A stretch of 64,000 nucleotides of DNA, taken from Tetragonia tetragonoides. Taxonomy: Eukaryota; Streptophyta; Magnoliopsida; Caryophyllales; Aizoaceae. The stretch spans positions 31,488,501 through 31,552,500 of the forward strand of contig CM076154.1 in the NCBI GenBank assembly GCA_038025085.1, given 5' to 3'. The notes below the pieces were generated by a model, which saw only the letters and a list, made by a program, of their open reading frames with translations, made no database searches and had not been told where the DNA came from. Shown here in pieces: positions 23,682-35,390 of the stretch; position 1 is the stretch's first letter, and each line of letters starts with the position of its first letter. Position numbers and translations under genes: made by a program.

Positions 23682-23861
23682 ATTGTTTTTTTTAATAGGT
23701 AAGAAAGTTGGATTCTTTAGCCAATTACATGGGGATAAAGGTCTATAACAACAAATACCATCCTCAATCCAAGATTTAGGGCAATGTGACTGGAACTCCC
23801 AACCTAAATGTTGGATGGGTGAGAGGCTAAGAGCTCTACCACGCACTTTAACTCCCCTTTT
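23682..23861 (-). mobile_element. tRNA-type SINE, older copy
   Basis: On the minus strand the sequence has an A-box-like GTGGTAGAGCTCTTAG and a B-box-like GGGAGTTCCAGTC, and ends in an A-run (T-run on plus at 23685-23693). CGCATTACCTTT (23670-23681) and CGCGTTACCTTT (23867-23878) bracket it as a diverged target duplication. Confidence 0.55.
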
Positions 23862-23906
23862 CGCTCCGCGTTACCTTTTTTTTTGAGCTCGCTCCGCGTT
23901 ACCTTT
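23862..23906. mobile_element. Tail-only retroposition scar
   Basis: The 17-base CGCTCCGCGTTACCTTT is exactly repeated (23862-23878 and 23890-23906) with only TTTTTTGAGCT between. This fits a target duplication around a nearly empty retroposon tail. Confidence 0.55.
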
Positions 23907-24007
23907 AATTTAAAAAATTGATCACTACGTTAGTTAAATCTAAATAAAGGGTGTCTAGCTAAAGTTACTAATCCCATATTACAGTATAAACAAAGATAAA
24001 TATATGG

Positions 24008-24810
24008 GTCAAATAAGAGAGAGAAATGTAGAGAGAGAAAGTCTCGTTTTCTTCACGCTAGCTTCCTAACCGCTTCCATTGTTAGTCAAGCTTCCTCAAA
24101 AATCTCTGTTGATTTTGGGTTTTCTCTCTGTTTCTTCTCAAATTCAATCTTGTTGTTCCTTTTGATGCGTTTTGAGCTCGGTTCTGGCTATAATGGCGGA
24201 AATGGGTACAGGCTCGTTTGCGGATGCTCTGCATCGCAACCGACATAAGGATGCAGATATGCAACTCCAATTTGTGCCCCCATCTGATCCTGATGTTTCT
24301 GTTGTAAGTTTTGGTGAATCTGATTGGAATGAGGGTTATAGTCAGTGGCAATTTTCTCTTGTGGGTTACGTTTTGCAATTGAAACCTACTGAACAAGCCA
24401 TTAAAGGGTATGTTAATGCTCAATGGAAGGATTGTGGTGATATTGATGTGCATTTGATTGAACCTGGGATTTTTCTTTTTCGATTTTCCACTGAGGATTA
24501 TATGATGAAGGTGTTTAAACATGGTCATTGGTATTTTAATAATCGTCCCCTCATTTTGAAATTATGGTCAATTGAAATGGATATTAGGTCTATGGATGTT
24601 GCTGTTGTTCCAATCTGGGTCAAATTACCCCTTTTGAAGTATAATCTTTTGACTGTTCAGGGTTTGAGTATGATTGGGAGTGCATTGGGTAAACCCTTAT
24701 ACACGGATGGTATTACTGCAGCTAAGTCTAAACTTGAATATGCTAGACTTTGTGTGGAAATTAATGTGAAGGCTAAGCCAAAAAGCCTTACATTATGTGA
24801 TCCGTTGGGT
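24008..24810 (+). mobile_element. LINE copy with 5' end and ORF1 but no 3' end, 15-bp TSD
   Basis: AAGATAAATATATGG is exactly duplicated at 23993-24007 and 24811-24825. Between lie a GA-rich leader and the first two-thirds of a DUF4283-type ORF1; there is no poly(A). L1-type LINEs normally lose their 5' end, so a copy retaining the 5' end and lacking the 3' end is unusual. Confidence 0.75.
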
Positions 24811-24891
24811 AAGATAAATATATGGTTCCGGAGTTTACAAGTGAAATTAATTAGAATGAAACTTATGCACTTTTTTCCACTGGAATCTTAA
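24193..24891 (+). pseudogene. LINE ORF1 (DUF4283 domain), truncated
   Basis: From MAEMGTGSFADAL the frame encodes a DUF4283-type protein: GYVLQLKPTEQAIKGYV, WKDCGDIDVHLIEPGIFLFRF, FKHGHWYFNNRPLILKLW, PIWVKLPLLKYN and IGSALGKPLYTDGITA are typical of the RNA-binding ORF1 of plant L1 elements. An in-frame upstream ATG at 24172 is also possible. The LINE sequence stops at 24810; the last ~27 codons come from flanking DNA. The Cys-His zinc knuckle expected further on is missing. Confidence 0.85.
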
Positions 24892-25329
24892 CAATTAGTT
24901 CTATAAAAGTTCGTACACATCCGACCATGACTCAGTTAAAACAAGAAATTCAAATTGAGCATTATCAAAATGAAAACACACAGTCTATGTCCAAAATGCC
25001 CAATTTGTTGTCCTATTAAACGCAAAACTTAATTTAATCTATTTTAAATGAGTCTTTCACACCGCAATCTTATCGGATGTTTTACATGTCAAAATTTTAT
25101 AACCAAATTTGTGTTCTATTAATTAGAGTTGTAATCACAAATCTAATCATTATTGTCTCGCAAATTAGTGGCGCTAAAACCGTTTTGGATAGCTATTTTT
25201 CTGCCTAAGAAAAAAAGTATCCAACAAACTTAGTTAGTGTCTTAGTGTTTAAGGCGACCATCAGTGACCCTGATTTTATCTAAAAAAGGATAACAATCCA
25301 TAAAAGTAGGCGGGTTATACAACAAAGAG
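24826..25329. other. Intergenic, nothing recognised
   Basis: AT-rich, no supported gene or bounded repeat. Confidence 0.35.
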
Positions 25330-25745
25330 GTAGTCCGCCTAACTTTTCATGCATAAAGTGCTAGTCGATCTGCCGCTTGATTTGCTTCACGGTAGATATG
25401 TACAAGAGTAACAGATCACCGTTGTTCAAATAAGTGCCTGCAATCAAGAATTAAAGCATGGTAAGTGCAAGGTAGTGAAATTTACTAATTATCATATTGA
25501 TCGCAAGTAAGGAATCTGACTGTATTTCTATAGATTGTAACAGTAAAGTCCATGCAATACTTAAGGCCTGGTGGATGGCAAGAAGTTCCATATGGGTATT
25601 CGTAGAATGTTTTCTATAGAGTATGAAGGAAAAATGTCATTTTCCTTGTGGACTTTTAAATACGCCGGCGCCCCACTTTCCCCTGGATTAGGAGAAGCAT
25701 TTCCATCCACGTTAATGATATAATTCGAATAGGAAGAGGCTTGCC
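25330..25745 (-). pseudogene. RNase H-like (RVT_3) remnant
   Basis: On the minus strand, fragments in different frames read INVDGNASPNPGESGAPAYL, then THMELLAIHQALSIAW, then IEIQSDSLLAIN, and finally IYREANQAADRLALYA. These are the four conserved blocks of the plant RNase H-like domain found at the C-terminus of LINE ORF2, in the right order but interrupted by stops and frameshifts. No poly(A) or target duplication was found. Confidence 0.75.
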
Positions 25746-25855
25746 AGTGAAATGTGATGTATGTTTGTGTTCGTTATGTGGTGGAAATCGGGCCAAGGTA
25801 CTAGAATTCTTGAATTTATTGGCTGTGAAGTTTGGTTAAATAGCTATTGGCTAGT

Positions 25856-28800
25856 TGTAGACACCAAAAATTATGTCTATGTTTAGTCCCCTAAAAATCC
25901 GATGATGAAAGGATTGGATTTTGCTCAAACTTGGGTTGCGAGAATAATTGCTCTGATGATTAGCTCAGTATATTTGGATTAACTAGTGGAAGCATTTTGT
26001 ACTGGTGATCCAAACCAATTAGACTCAATTCATTTGGAGTGTGAAACAAAGAGATATGCCTCTTTGAGCCCAAGAGCCCGAAAGGGAACCCAAACCCTTG
26101 AGTCAACCCTTGGTCAACAAGGGAGCTCAGTCAAACCCGCATGGACCCCACGGAATAGCCTCCCTCGCGTGAAAAGTCAGTCAGGCGCCTGTTTGAGCAC
26201 ATCGCTCCAGGTCCAAGCGATCGCGCTTGATTTTAAGAAGTCGCCGCTGGGACAAGCGGCTATGCCGTTAGCCAAGTGGCTTGACCGCTTGTCCTAGCGG
26301 TTCAACCGCTCGGCTTGGCCCAATAGCCGTCGAGACCCTTTTTCGCGTACAGCAATTTCTTGGCCCATTCAATTTCCGTGCCAAACCCTGGCAGCTGATA
26401 GCCCCGCAAGTATACGGGTTTATCGAAGTAATAAAATTATCGTCTCCCAAGAGGAGCAAGGGTATTTCGATTACCAAAATCTCTAGAATTGGGAAAGCTA
26501 AGCTAATTGGGTAAATTTGATGGTGATTTAATTTAATAAAACCTAAAACTAAAGCTAGATTAATTAACTAAGATGAGGGGAAAGAGCAATCACAATTATA
26601 AGAATCAAGAGTTAAAGCTAGAGTTGGGGGTTCACCCGACCAATTGGGAGCATGCAATCAAATGGGTAGTGCAAGGGGACGATTATAACTCAAGTAACAT
26701 AAGGCCTCTTTCAAGGTCCAGAGGAAGCACCTAACTCAAACTAACCACCTATTTTCATGGGATTAGATTCAAAATAGGTCCATTAAGTCCAAACTAATCA
26801 ATAAGTTTCCAAGGTGATTTATCCTACTTTCGTGGTTAAATCTTCTTGATAGGTTAATAAAACCCCTCACAATCAGTCTTCCCCTTTCGGTTTTAGATTA
26901 ATTGATCAAAATAAAGCCATAAACTCATTTAGGCATTTCATCAAACACTTGGGGTACATACTACCAAACAAGCAATTACCCAAATAATAACATACAAATC
27001 ATATCATCCAAGCATTAAAACACCATAATTGGGCTAATCCCAACTCTAATAAGAGATATTAGCCACTAATCATCATAAAGTCATCAATTTTAATTAACCA
27101 AAATATAATATTCAAACTTGCAAGTATTGATAGAAAGGGAGAGAGGAGAGGAAACTTACAACCAATAGTTAAGAGAGGATTAAAGAGTAGATTAACTCTA
27201 ATTACCCAAAGTTTTACACTCACTAATTACTCTAAACTCACTATTTGAGGAACACTAATGAAAATTACAGAAAAGTTAAGCTAAGGATGAGATGAGATGG
27301 GATCCCGTGCAAGGGAGGGGATATTTATAGGGATAGGGAGTTTCGTGACTCAAAAGCCAGGAAAAACGGCCTCGTGGGGAAAAAATGGCCTAGGCCATTT
27401 TTCTGGGGACTAGCCGTTTTTCTGGGCGGAATTGACCAGAAGTTTGGGAAGTTGGGGGAAGGGAAAAATGGACGTTTTTAGGAGACCGTTTTTCTCCTGG
27501 TTTGGTCATTTTTTCCTTTTGGCGCATTTTGGATAGTCTTGCGCTTGAAGTTGGAAAACACGTAAAACACCAAAGTTGTAGCTCTGTTTGTTAGCTTTCC
27601 ATAGCACTTTGAATCACTTGATTTGAAGCTTATATGAAGATTTTATAAAGAAAATGACGAAGAGGTGTCCAAACTTTGTCCTTGATTCTTCTCATCTTAT
27701 AAATGTCCTCGTATCTTTTGAGAATTGGGTCTAAAATGAGCACCTGTGCACACAATACACCAAAAACGTAAAGAGGAACAAGAGAAACAAAATTCAAGCT
27801 AAAAGAGCATGAAACACACACTAAATCAAACAATATGGGGTACAAATCATTAGAAAATATGCAACAAATTCATGTTTATCAGCAGCTCCCCGTCTTCTAT
27901 ATAACGAAATCTTAGGGTTAGTTGAAGAGGTTGGCAGTTAGAGACTCCTAGGTTGGTCTTCAGTTGGTTGATGATTCTCTAGAGGCTCCTAAGTGAATTT
28001 CTCTCTCAAATAATAACCCTAAATTTTTGTTCTACTCCTTCTCTAGGCTAGCCCTAACACCACAAATAAAAACCTTCATCAAGAGCAATAATTCAAGCAT
28101 CAAACCCAATAAATTCATTGTGAGCATCCTGGTAATCCAACCTGTGGGTTTCAATAAATTCATTTATTTGTTTGTTATTACTAGCGATTTTGGTTTCATG
28201 TGATATATATGTACATGCATGGCGCGTTTTGAGCAAGAAGGGCTTGTATTAAGCCCCAATGGATAAATGTATATTTTCATTGCTATTTATTATATTTGTG
28301 CTTGTTTGTGATTGTTGCGATGAATTGCTTTGTTTGTCCTCTAATCTGCAGGTTTTAACATATTTATCGTTTTAGCATTAAAAAAGCATGTAAATTTGAT
28401 AAGATGTTAAAAAGCGGTCACGATAGTAAATGTTTGTTCAACCCACTAGTAAATTAGGAATTTGGACAAATTGAACCTTGTTTGGATTTGTAGCATTAAT
28501 AATTGCATTGAACTAATTAGTAGAGGCCGTTGTCATTAACGGGCGAGTTGGGTGCCTAACACCTTCCTAACTCGTACTCATCACGCCCCCGAACTCATAA
28601 ATGAAGTCAATGTTCCCAATAGGGATTCGGGTGCACATGAATCGGGTTGGCGTCTTTTTAGACTATCGACTTGGTTCTGAAAGTTCCAAAATTCCTTAAA
28701 ATTTGGTGGCGACTTCTATCAATCTTAATCACGTCCCTAGTACAATGAATAAATCTTTATGTGCATTCACACTTGAAAGATTCATGAACAACGACGTTTC

Positions 28801-28899
28801 CTGGACTACTCTCTTCCTTTCCCCCAACCGCGTCCCAAATTTAGGAAGCGCAGTCCTCCGCCCTTCCGGGAAGAGGGGAGACGATCCCGGTAGTCTACA
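25856..28899 (+). mobile_element. Tat/Ogre-like Gypsy LTR remnant, host of a nested solo LTR
   Basis: It starts TGTAGACACC like the element at 29288, and near its 3' end shares TAGTAGAGGCCGTT, CCCCGAACTC and GGTGGCGACTTC with that element. TATA-like CTTCTATATAACG lies near 27895. The right end (TCTACA at 28899) is my best guess; flanking pentamers CTAGT and CCTGT do not match well, so the boundary is uncertain. Confidence 0.5.
26396..27881 (+). mobile_element. Solo LTR (1486 bp) with perfect 5-bp TSD
   Basis: It begins TGATAGCCCCGCAAG and ends TGTTTATCA (terminal TGATA/TATCA), and is flanked by GCAGC on both sides (26391-26395, 27882-27886). No internal region, PBS or PPT is present, so it is a solo LTR formed by LTR-LTR recombination. 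It interrupts the Tat-like LTR around it. Orientation is assumed from TG...CA and is not otherwise proven. Confidence 0.85.
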
Positions 28900-28919
28900 C
28901 CTGTAGACCATGGTAATCC

Positions 28920-29287
28920 TTCAAAAACGAGAAAGTTTCGCTCTTTCCAAATAACCCAGCATGTGACTACAAATATGAGGGCTATGGGATATGTGAATAT
29001 CTATGTTTAGTGGGTGTTGCATAGAGGTTATTTTCAATCCAATTAAGTATGTTAATTGCAGGAGTAGAATAACCAAGGGATAACCAAACATATGTTGAAA
29101 AATGGCATAGTGCAAGGACATGAACTGGTGTTTCAGGGCCTTGGTTACAACGTGGGCAAAGATTATTAGAGCAATATGGTCCAGCTATAATTTGCTTAGT
29201 GGGGAAGCGATTGTGCGCAGCTTTCTAAAGGAAGTGGAGGTGACGAGGTGGGCTTGTTGCTCTCCAAAGATCCTTCCAATAGGGAGA
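28920..29287 (-). pseudogene. LINE zf-RVT fragment
   Basis: The minus strand reads KDLWRATSPPRHLHFL, a stop, then AHNRFPTKQIIAGPYCSNN, CPRCNQGPETPVHVLALC and STYVWLSLGYSTPAINILNW. This is the zinc-finger region after a LINE reverse transcriptase, with the Cys/His ligands kept. It is cut by the LTR at 29288 and ends without a tail. Confidence 0.75.
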
Positions 29288-31436
29288 TGTAGACACCCAA
29301 ATGTGTCCCCCCAGCGTAGTGCCCAATGATGATAACATATAATCATGTTAAAGAAAGAAATGTCAATGCTTGACGTACTTGTGCTCATTTCAAACCCTTT
29401 ATCCATTCTCACTCAGGATATCATTAATTTTCATACCAACAAATAGGCATTTCCATAATCTTTGCGACGTCATCTCATTTGTCCTAAACAGACAGCGGAG
29501 TCAAAAGTTATGATTTAATGAATATATGGGCTAAAAACGATGTTCTCATACCCGGATATCACGGTTTAAGAAGGATTTTTGGTCATTCAATTATTAATTG
29601 GATTATAAGCCGACTAGGATTGTATTGCCCTTTGAATTAGCTTTCCAATGATGTATTATGGGCCAAAATCACATTAGAAACGAAAGAGATATGATCCGAT
29701 CATTTAAAATTACGCTGAAACGGACACCTCTCTTGTGTTTGGGTCATAACTCATGAGATACTTATTCTATATGATCCTACAATATGTCAAAATAAAACCT
29801 TTGAATAAGGAATCCAACACTCCAAGAATCAGGCCAATCAGAGCTCACACGAGCTCTCCAGAGGCATTTTCGTGGGAGCGGAGACCGTGAAACGGGCCGC
29901 CAGCCCCAGCGGGATGCTGCTGGAGCTCATGCGGCACCGTCGGAGCCGCTGGATCTTCAGCGACCGCTTCGGGGTGCCACAGGGCACAGATTTTGGCGCG
30001 GGAAACCTAATTTGACCTCCTTTTCGGCCTAATCCCTATAAATACCCCTCTAAACTCCATTTTTCGGGAGTAACACTCATTATTACGGGATTTTCACCCA
30101 TCAACCCAAGAGAACCTTAATTTATCTCTCTCTCCTCTCTCTCATACAACCCTAGTCACATTAATTCAGGCTTTCTTCAACAACCATTGAAGAGCAACTC
30201 CATACACAAGAGCAAAGCAAATACAAGAGCAATTGACATTCAATTCTAGTGCAACAAAAGGTTAACCTGAGGGCAATTTTCTCAAACTCTCAAAACTTTT
30301 TTTCAAATTATATTTTACTTTGATTATGATTATGGTTAATATATTTAGCATGTTTTAATTGTTTTATTTAATTCAACATGTTTAGATTAATTTAAGTATT
30401 GTTTTCATGATTATCATGCATAGGCTAGTTTAATTATTAACCTTACATGATATTAATAGTTTTTAGTCTAATTCTAGATTAATGCATTGTTAGTATAAAT
30501 ATTGCATCTTTGCACGATTAGCTTATTAAACTATCAAATAATTAGGGGTTTTGCATGTAATTAGCCTAAATTGGATATTTGCATATTTTTATTATTTTGT
30601 TTATATTTCTTATTTTGCTTCCGTTGAAGTTGCTAATAATCTCATGGATGTGCATATGCAATTTGGCGCGTTTAGCAAAAAAGGTAAGGTGAAGATTTTT
30701 TTTTCTTATTATTTATTTATTTCTAATTGTTAATTAATGCATGCAATTGGATATATTAGAAAAGCGATAACATTAGTAATTTGGTTTGTTTAACTAACCC
30801 CTTAGTTAATTTAGGATCTTGGACGACCGGATTTGTATGGAACCTTGCAATGTGAATTACTCCCTCCGTCCCACAATATAAGTCATTTAAGGTTTTTGCA
30901 CACGAATTAAGAAAGTTATTAAAAAGTCTCAATTCTATCAAAAATAATGAAACTTGACTAGTTTACCCCTTGATTTTGTATTTAGCCAAAAAGTGAGTAA
31001 TTAATGAGGTAATGTGAGAATGATAGAATTGGCAAACAATAATAAATGCTTTGTTGGAACTCTAAAATGACTTATAATATGGGGAAAAATCAATTTTCTA
31101 GAACGACTTATATTGTGGGACGGAGGGAGTATGAATCAACATGGATAAGATTAGTAGAGGCCGTTAATTCGGGCGATTTAAATAGGATTCATTTTATCTT
31201 TTTCGTAATACCCACACCCCGAACTCAATCTTTGGCGGGTATGAGTCAATTGCCAATGGGAGTTAGCTGTACTTTTTGATGGTTTCCAATTGTTTCCTTA
31301 AAAATTGGTGGCGACTTCGCTATTTGCTTATCATTTCCTCTATCACAATTAATCATGTTGCATATGACGTATTATTTAAGAGCCACTAATTCTAGATAAA
31401 TATTTTAATTAGCGCCGAAAGGCGAGGGTTCTTACA
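29288..31436 (+). mobile_element. Tat/Ogre-like solo LTR
   Basis: TGTAGACACCC opens it and GGGTTCTTACA closes it. Flanking pentamers GGAGA (29283-29287) and GGAAA (31437-31441) differ at one base. A promoter-like CCTATAAATACCCC is at about 30045. The conserved block GGTGGCGACTTC lies about 130 bp before the end. It carries a Stowaway MITE at 30860-31129 and has no internal coding region. Confidence 0.7.
30860..31129. mobile_element. Stowaway MITE
   Basis: Left end CTCCCTCCGTCCCACAATAT and its exact inverse at the right, flanked by TA on both sides (30858-30859, 31130-31131). This is the signature of Tc1/mariner-type Stowaway MITEs. Length is 270 bp, inserted into the Tat-like LTR. Confidence 0.92.
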
Positions 31437-31449
31437 GGAAATAGGGATG

Positions 31450-31810
31450 TGAGAAGCAACATTTAACTTATTTTCAATCTACTAACGAATGATTTAGGGG
31501 CGCGAGAACTCAGATTTGGGGCACTTGTCGATTGAATTATAGTACGCGGTGTTGCAGTACCAAATTAAATGTGCTTAGTAGCACAACAAACAATGTGACG
31601 GCGTACAAGTTGATGATCAAAAAGTTTGTTATCTCTAAAATAGTCTATGACTTTTATTTTCTTTTTAAATCACACGGTTTTGAGTGTGAGAAGAAAATAA
31701 AAAGTAAGTGAAGAGGTTGATGATACAAAACATTCGGTGTTGCGTCAATTTATACAACAAGCGTTTTGAGAGAAAAATAAATAAATAAAATGTATACTTT
31801 CGGCTATTGG
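31450..31810 (-). repeat. Diverged duplicate of 23208-23560
   Basis: Long stretches match the 23.2-23.5 kb region in the same orientation (TGGGGCACTTG, TAGCACAACAAACAATGTGA, AGTTGATGATCAAAAA, AAGAAAATAAAA, GCGTTTTGAGAGAAAAA). The hydrophobic segment is conserved at protein level but a stop follows it. Confidence 0.7.
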
Positions 31811-32052
31811 ATATTTGGTTTGAACTGGTTGGTTCCGCCCCACCCTTAGTAAGTATTGTGAGCTGCAAGAGAATCTGTAGTTGGGAAGACATAAAAACTC
31901 CAACCTTTCATAGGGTTTCTTTGAGTTAGCTTCCTTGCAGAAAGCCTGACATTAGGTTCTGGTCTAACTAAACTGGCCTCGTCTTTCAAGAGTAATTTTA
32001 CTCTCCATTTATTTTCTCAAAACAGAAACACGTTTAAGAATGATGTTTTTTT

Positions 32053-33041
32053 GGGAACATTACATTGAGGTATAATGAGGTTTGGCGAAATTATAGAGAG
32101 GTAGACCCATGTTTGACTAAATATAATGAGGTATACTCTTGACGAGATTCCAACCACATTTTGACCGTTGACAAAAGTAAAACTAATATCTTGACATAAA
32201 TACCACTAGTATACCTCACTGAAAGTTTCTAAAAATATTATTCTGCAATGATTTTCAAGTTTTTTCCTTTTTAGTTTTTTTATTTTAAAAGAATTGCACC
32301 ACAACATAGAAAATAAATTGTAGCTACAAGTTTGAAACTGAAGGTACGAATTAGAACATCTTTTACTAATAAGAATATTATATTTAACTCCATATTGCAA
32401 AATATCTATTAAGTTATAATCAAATAAACTAGATAACAATTGGGAGAAATCTCTGCAACGGTCACAAGAAAGAAGGAAAAAAATCTTTCATAATTTACCA
32501 ATTCTCAGTGTAAATCCAAGGAATAAGCACCTCATACTCACTAAGTTAATCTCGTAAATTAAAATACTCCCCCACTTTATTGGATTTCTAATTGAGTCAT
32601 GATCCGCACTTGAAAGTCGGAACTTCAGAAGGCAAGATTGATGAACATCGATTAATAAATTTCGCAACTCAATTTAAACAATTCTCTCACCATGCAAAAT
32701 TAACTACACAAGTCTAATTTTGTGTCTGCAACAAAAAAAAAAAAAAAAAAAAAAAAAGAAGCTACCAAACTAAAGTTATGAGAGTTTGATGCCAAGTGTG
32801 TCGATCTTGGTAACAAACTTGAGCATCATGACACAAATCGACAAAAGACATACGAGAATGCAATGCAAAGTAAGTGGGAAAGCATTGAACAATAAATTTT
32901 CCTATACGAGGGTATTTATGTCCAGAAATTAGTTTGACTTTCCAAAATCTGGTCGTAGTATACCTCAGTGTATATAATCAAACGTAGGTATACATCTCTA
33001 TAATTTTGTCAAGCCTCGGTATACGTCAATGTAACTTACCC
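32053..33041. mobile_element. Non-autonomous DNA transposon with about 80-bp TIR
   Basis: The left end GGGAACATTACATTGAGGTA and reversed right end GGGTAAGTTACATTGACGTA continue as an imperfect inverted repeat for about 80 bases (AAATTATAGAGAGGTA..., TGAGGTATACT). A 25-base A-run (about 32732-32757) lies inside. No transposase frame is visible. A diverged 9-bp duplication is possible but not convincing. Confidence 0.65.
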
Positions 33042-33160
33042 TACTTTTTATTTATTTACATTACATTAGTAAAGTTGATTGACATTTAGATTTATCTTTC
33101 AACATTCACTTATTAACATTGGGTCATTCTTATGAGGTAAGGAAAACATTGAAATACGTA

Positions 33161-33419
33161 GGGTGTGTTCTTTAGCCCTGAATTGAACTAAACTAAATTC
33201 AATACCATTAAATTGAAATGAACATCGCTAAATTTAACTGGACACCACTGAACTGAATTGAACACTATTTGATATCGTGAGACAAAAAGTATGAGCACCA
33301 CTTAACTGAACTGAACTGAACATCTCTGAACTAAACTGGAAATCAGTGAACTGACACGTCACACGAGATCACCTTTCAACTAAATCGAACTGACCGTATA
33401 AGTTCTAAAAAACACACCC
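33161..33419. mobile_element. MITE, GGGTGTGTTCT family, copy 1
   Basis: TIR GGGTGTGTTCTTTAG on the left and, reversed, GGGTGTGTTTTTTAG on the right, flanked by GTA on both sides (33158-33160, 33420-33422). The interior has many (A)CTGAACTGAA motifs. Related copies lie at 37184-37572 and 48400-48657. Confidence 0.8.
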
Positions 33420-33577
33420 GTAATAGAAACTCTCCTCTTTTCTTTTTTTACCAATTGTTTATAGACTAGAAGATGGAGACAAGAAAAATGATTCAAATTT
33501 TGGACATCGACTTTTGTCTTATCTTTAGGCTTCTAATGTTTCATGTAATGTTCTTGGTTGTATTTATATTTTTTGAT

Positions 33578-33996
33578 AGGGCGTTTGGGAAGTGGGAAGG
33601 TGAGATTTTAAGATTATTGGGAATGGGATGGGATTTGTGTTGAGGGGGTAGGAAATTTGTATAGTTAATCCCATTACCACATGTTTGTCATGTGGGTATT
33701 AGATTAGGGAATAAATTGGGAATTTTAAAGTTAGTTTGCCAAAATGCCATTAAATAAAATAGAAGATAAAATCTGCAGTCATTTTTAATGGGCATGATAG
33801 TAATTTGACTTTTAAAATCCTTATCCCACCTTCAATCACCAGCCCCCCTATCGGATTTAAAACATGGAATTAGAGGCCTTTTTATCCTCATCCCTACCCC
33901 TTCTCTATTCCCTATCCCCTACACCAAACATGAAATTTTACAATCCTAATTTTTTAATCCCTATATCCACCTCTTATTCCCACTAAACAAACACCC
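33578..33996. mobile_element. MITE with TIR AGGGCGTTTGGGAAGTGGGA
   Basis: Left AGGGCGTTTGGGAAGTGGGA and reversed right AGGGTGTTTGTTTAGTGGGA bracket about 420 bp. The subterminal blocks GGGAATGGGATGGG and their inverse partners support it. No clear target duplication. Confidence 0.65.
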
Positions 33997-34050
33997 TGTT
34001 TGTTCTTCACTATGGTCTTAGTGAAGGACTACTTAGAAATTAGAATCATC

Positions 34051-34714
34051 GTGGCAGGTCATTTTTGTTTCCTCCTTCTCTTTCTCTCTAAAGAAAAACT
34101 CTAGCCCCTCTTCTTCTTTTGACTCATCTACGGGCTTCCACCGGCAAAATTGTCGATGATTAGCCCCTTCGTTGTTGTTTCTTTGCATTCAATATAGGTT
34201 TTTTTTAGTTTGTTTTTAAAAATGATTAGGAATAAATACTCTTTTGATGAGAGATTGTTGAGTCCTCCGCGTTCGTCGGAGTTTTTTAGAATTTGTGTGG
34301 TTCGGGTAGATTTCATGAATCAAGAAGACAAGTTCAATCTACTGTGCCAAGGTGATTTGTACTTCCAAGTAATTGCAGCACGTTTCATGCTTATCTCCGA
34401 CCGTATGGAAAAAAAGGCAGTGGCCTCCCGTTTTCTGTATAACATCTTTTTTACTATGTCAGGGCATTGTCAATCATCGACGAAGCCGATCAAGACGCCG
34501 ATTTCTATCAGTGATGTTTGGATTGGTAGTCACTTATTATCGACGAAGCTGATCAAGACACCGCAGTGATGCTGGGAGTCATATTCATCTTGTTAGGGTA
34601 TACTTATACTATGTTCTATTAGATCTATTTTTGTTTAGAGATACTATCATTGTAGATGTCGGATGACTTTTTATGAATGAATAAATTACCTTTTTCTTCA
34701 AAAAAAAAAAAAAA
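34051..34714 (+). mobile_element. Non-autonomous poly(A) retroposon with 15-bp TSD, copy 1
   Basis: GAAATTAGAATCATC is exactly duplicated (34036-34050, 34715-34729) and an A-run precedes the right copy. A CT-rich leader starts it. An open frame at 34210-34569 (119 codons) has no recognised domain and includes a tandem of ATCGACGAAGCCGATCAAGA. The last ~30 bases before the tail (TGTAGATGTCGGATGACTTT) recur in the copy at 62324-62876, so a shared 3' end was probably recognised by a partner LINE. Confidence 0.8.
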
Positions 34715-34729
34715 GAAATTAGAATCATC

Positions 34730-35381
34730 TATATATTTGACTTTATCCTGGATTTGTATTTTATCTTATAACAAACAAATTAAAAAAATATTATGTTGGG
34801 TGCCGATCGAAAATAATGGCACGAAACAAATCCCTGGTAAGCAACAACTATATTGTCTACATCTCTTATGACGTCGGAATAATAAAATCTACACCACCTG
34901 TCAAAAATAAAAAGAATAATAATTATCCAAGTCCAAATGTCCAATGAATAGTTAGTGGATTGATATAATTAATTAATATATAATTATTTATGCACCCACA
35001 TCCTACGAGGGCGTAAATTATGTGATTGTATCCTGATTTTAGTTACGTGAACCCGAATTTGGCAGATAGGACATGCGTCCTTTGCATTACATTTGTTGCT
35101 CATGCTTGCTTCTTCCTTCTCTCGTGAGTTGTCGTAGCAAGTAAGACTTGTGTTAGAAGTCGTGAGACCGGTTCAATTTTTATAATTAGTAACCTATTTT
35201 TTAATAAAGATAATCCCATTTTATTGTAAGATATATAAATTTAATTTCGGTATATTGTAATTACTATAAGTCTTGTGTGAGATAAAATCAGGATCATATT
35301 GTAATTACCAATCCACATAAAAATGGGTCACTATTCGGAAATGTAGCGATCACTTATTATGGATAGAATATGAATAAGACA
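34730..35381. other. Intergenic, nothing recognised
   Basis: AT-rich with no supported gene or bounded repeat. Confidence 0.35.
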
Positions 35382-35390
35382 TATTTAATT

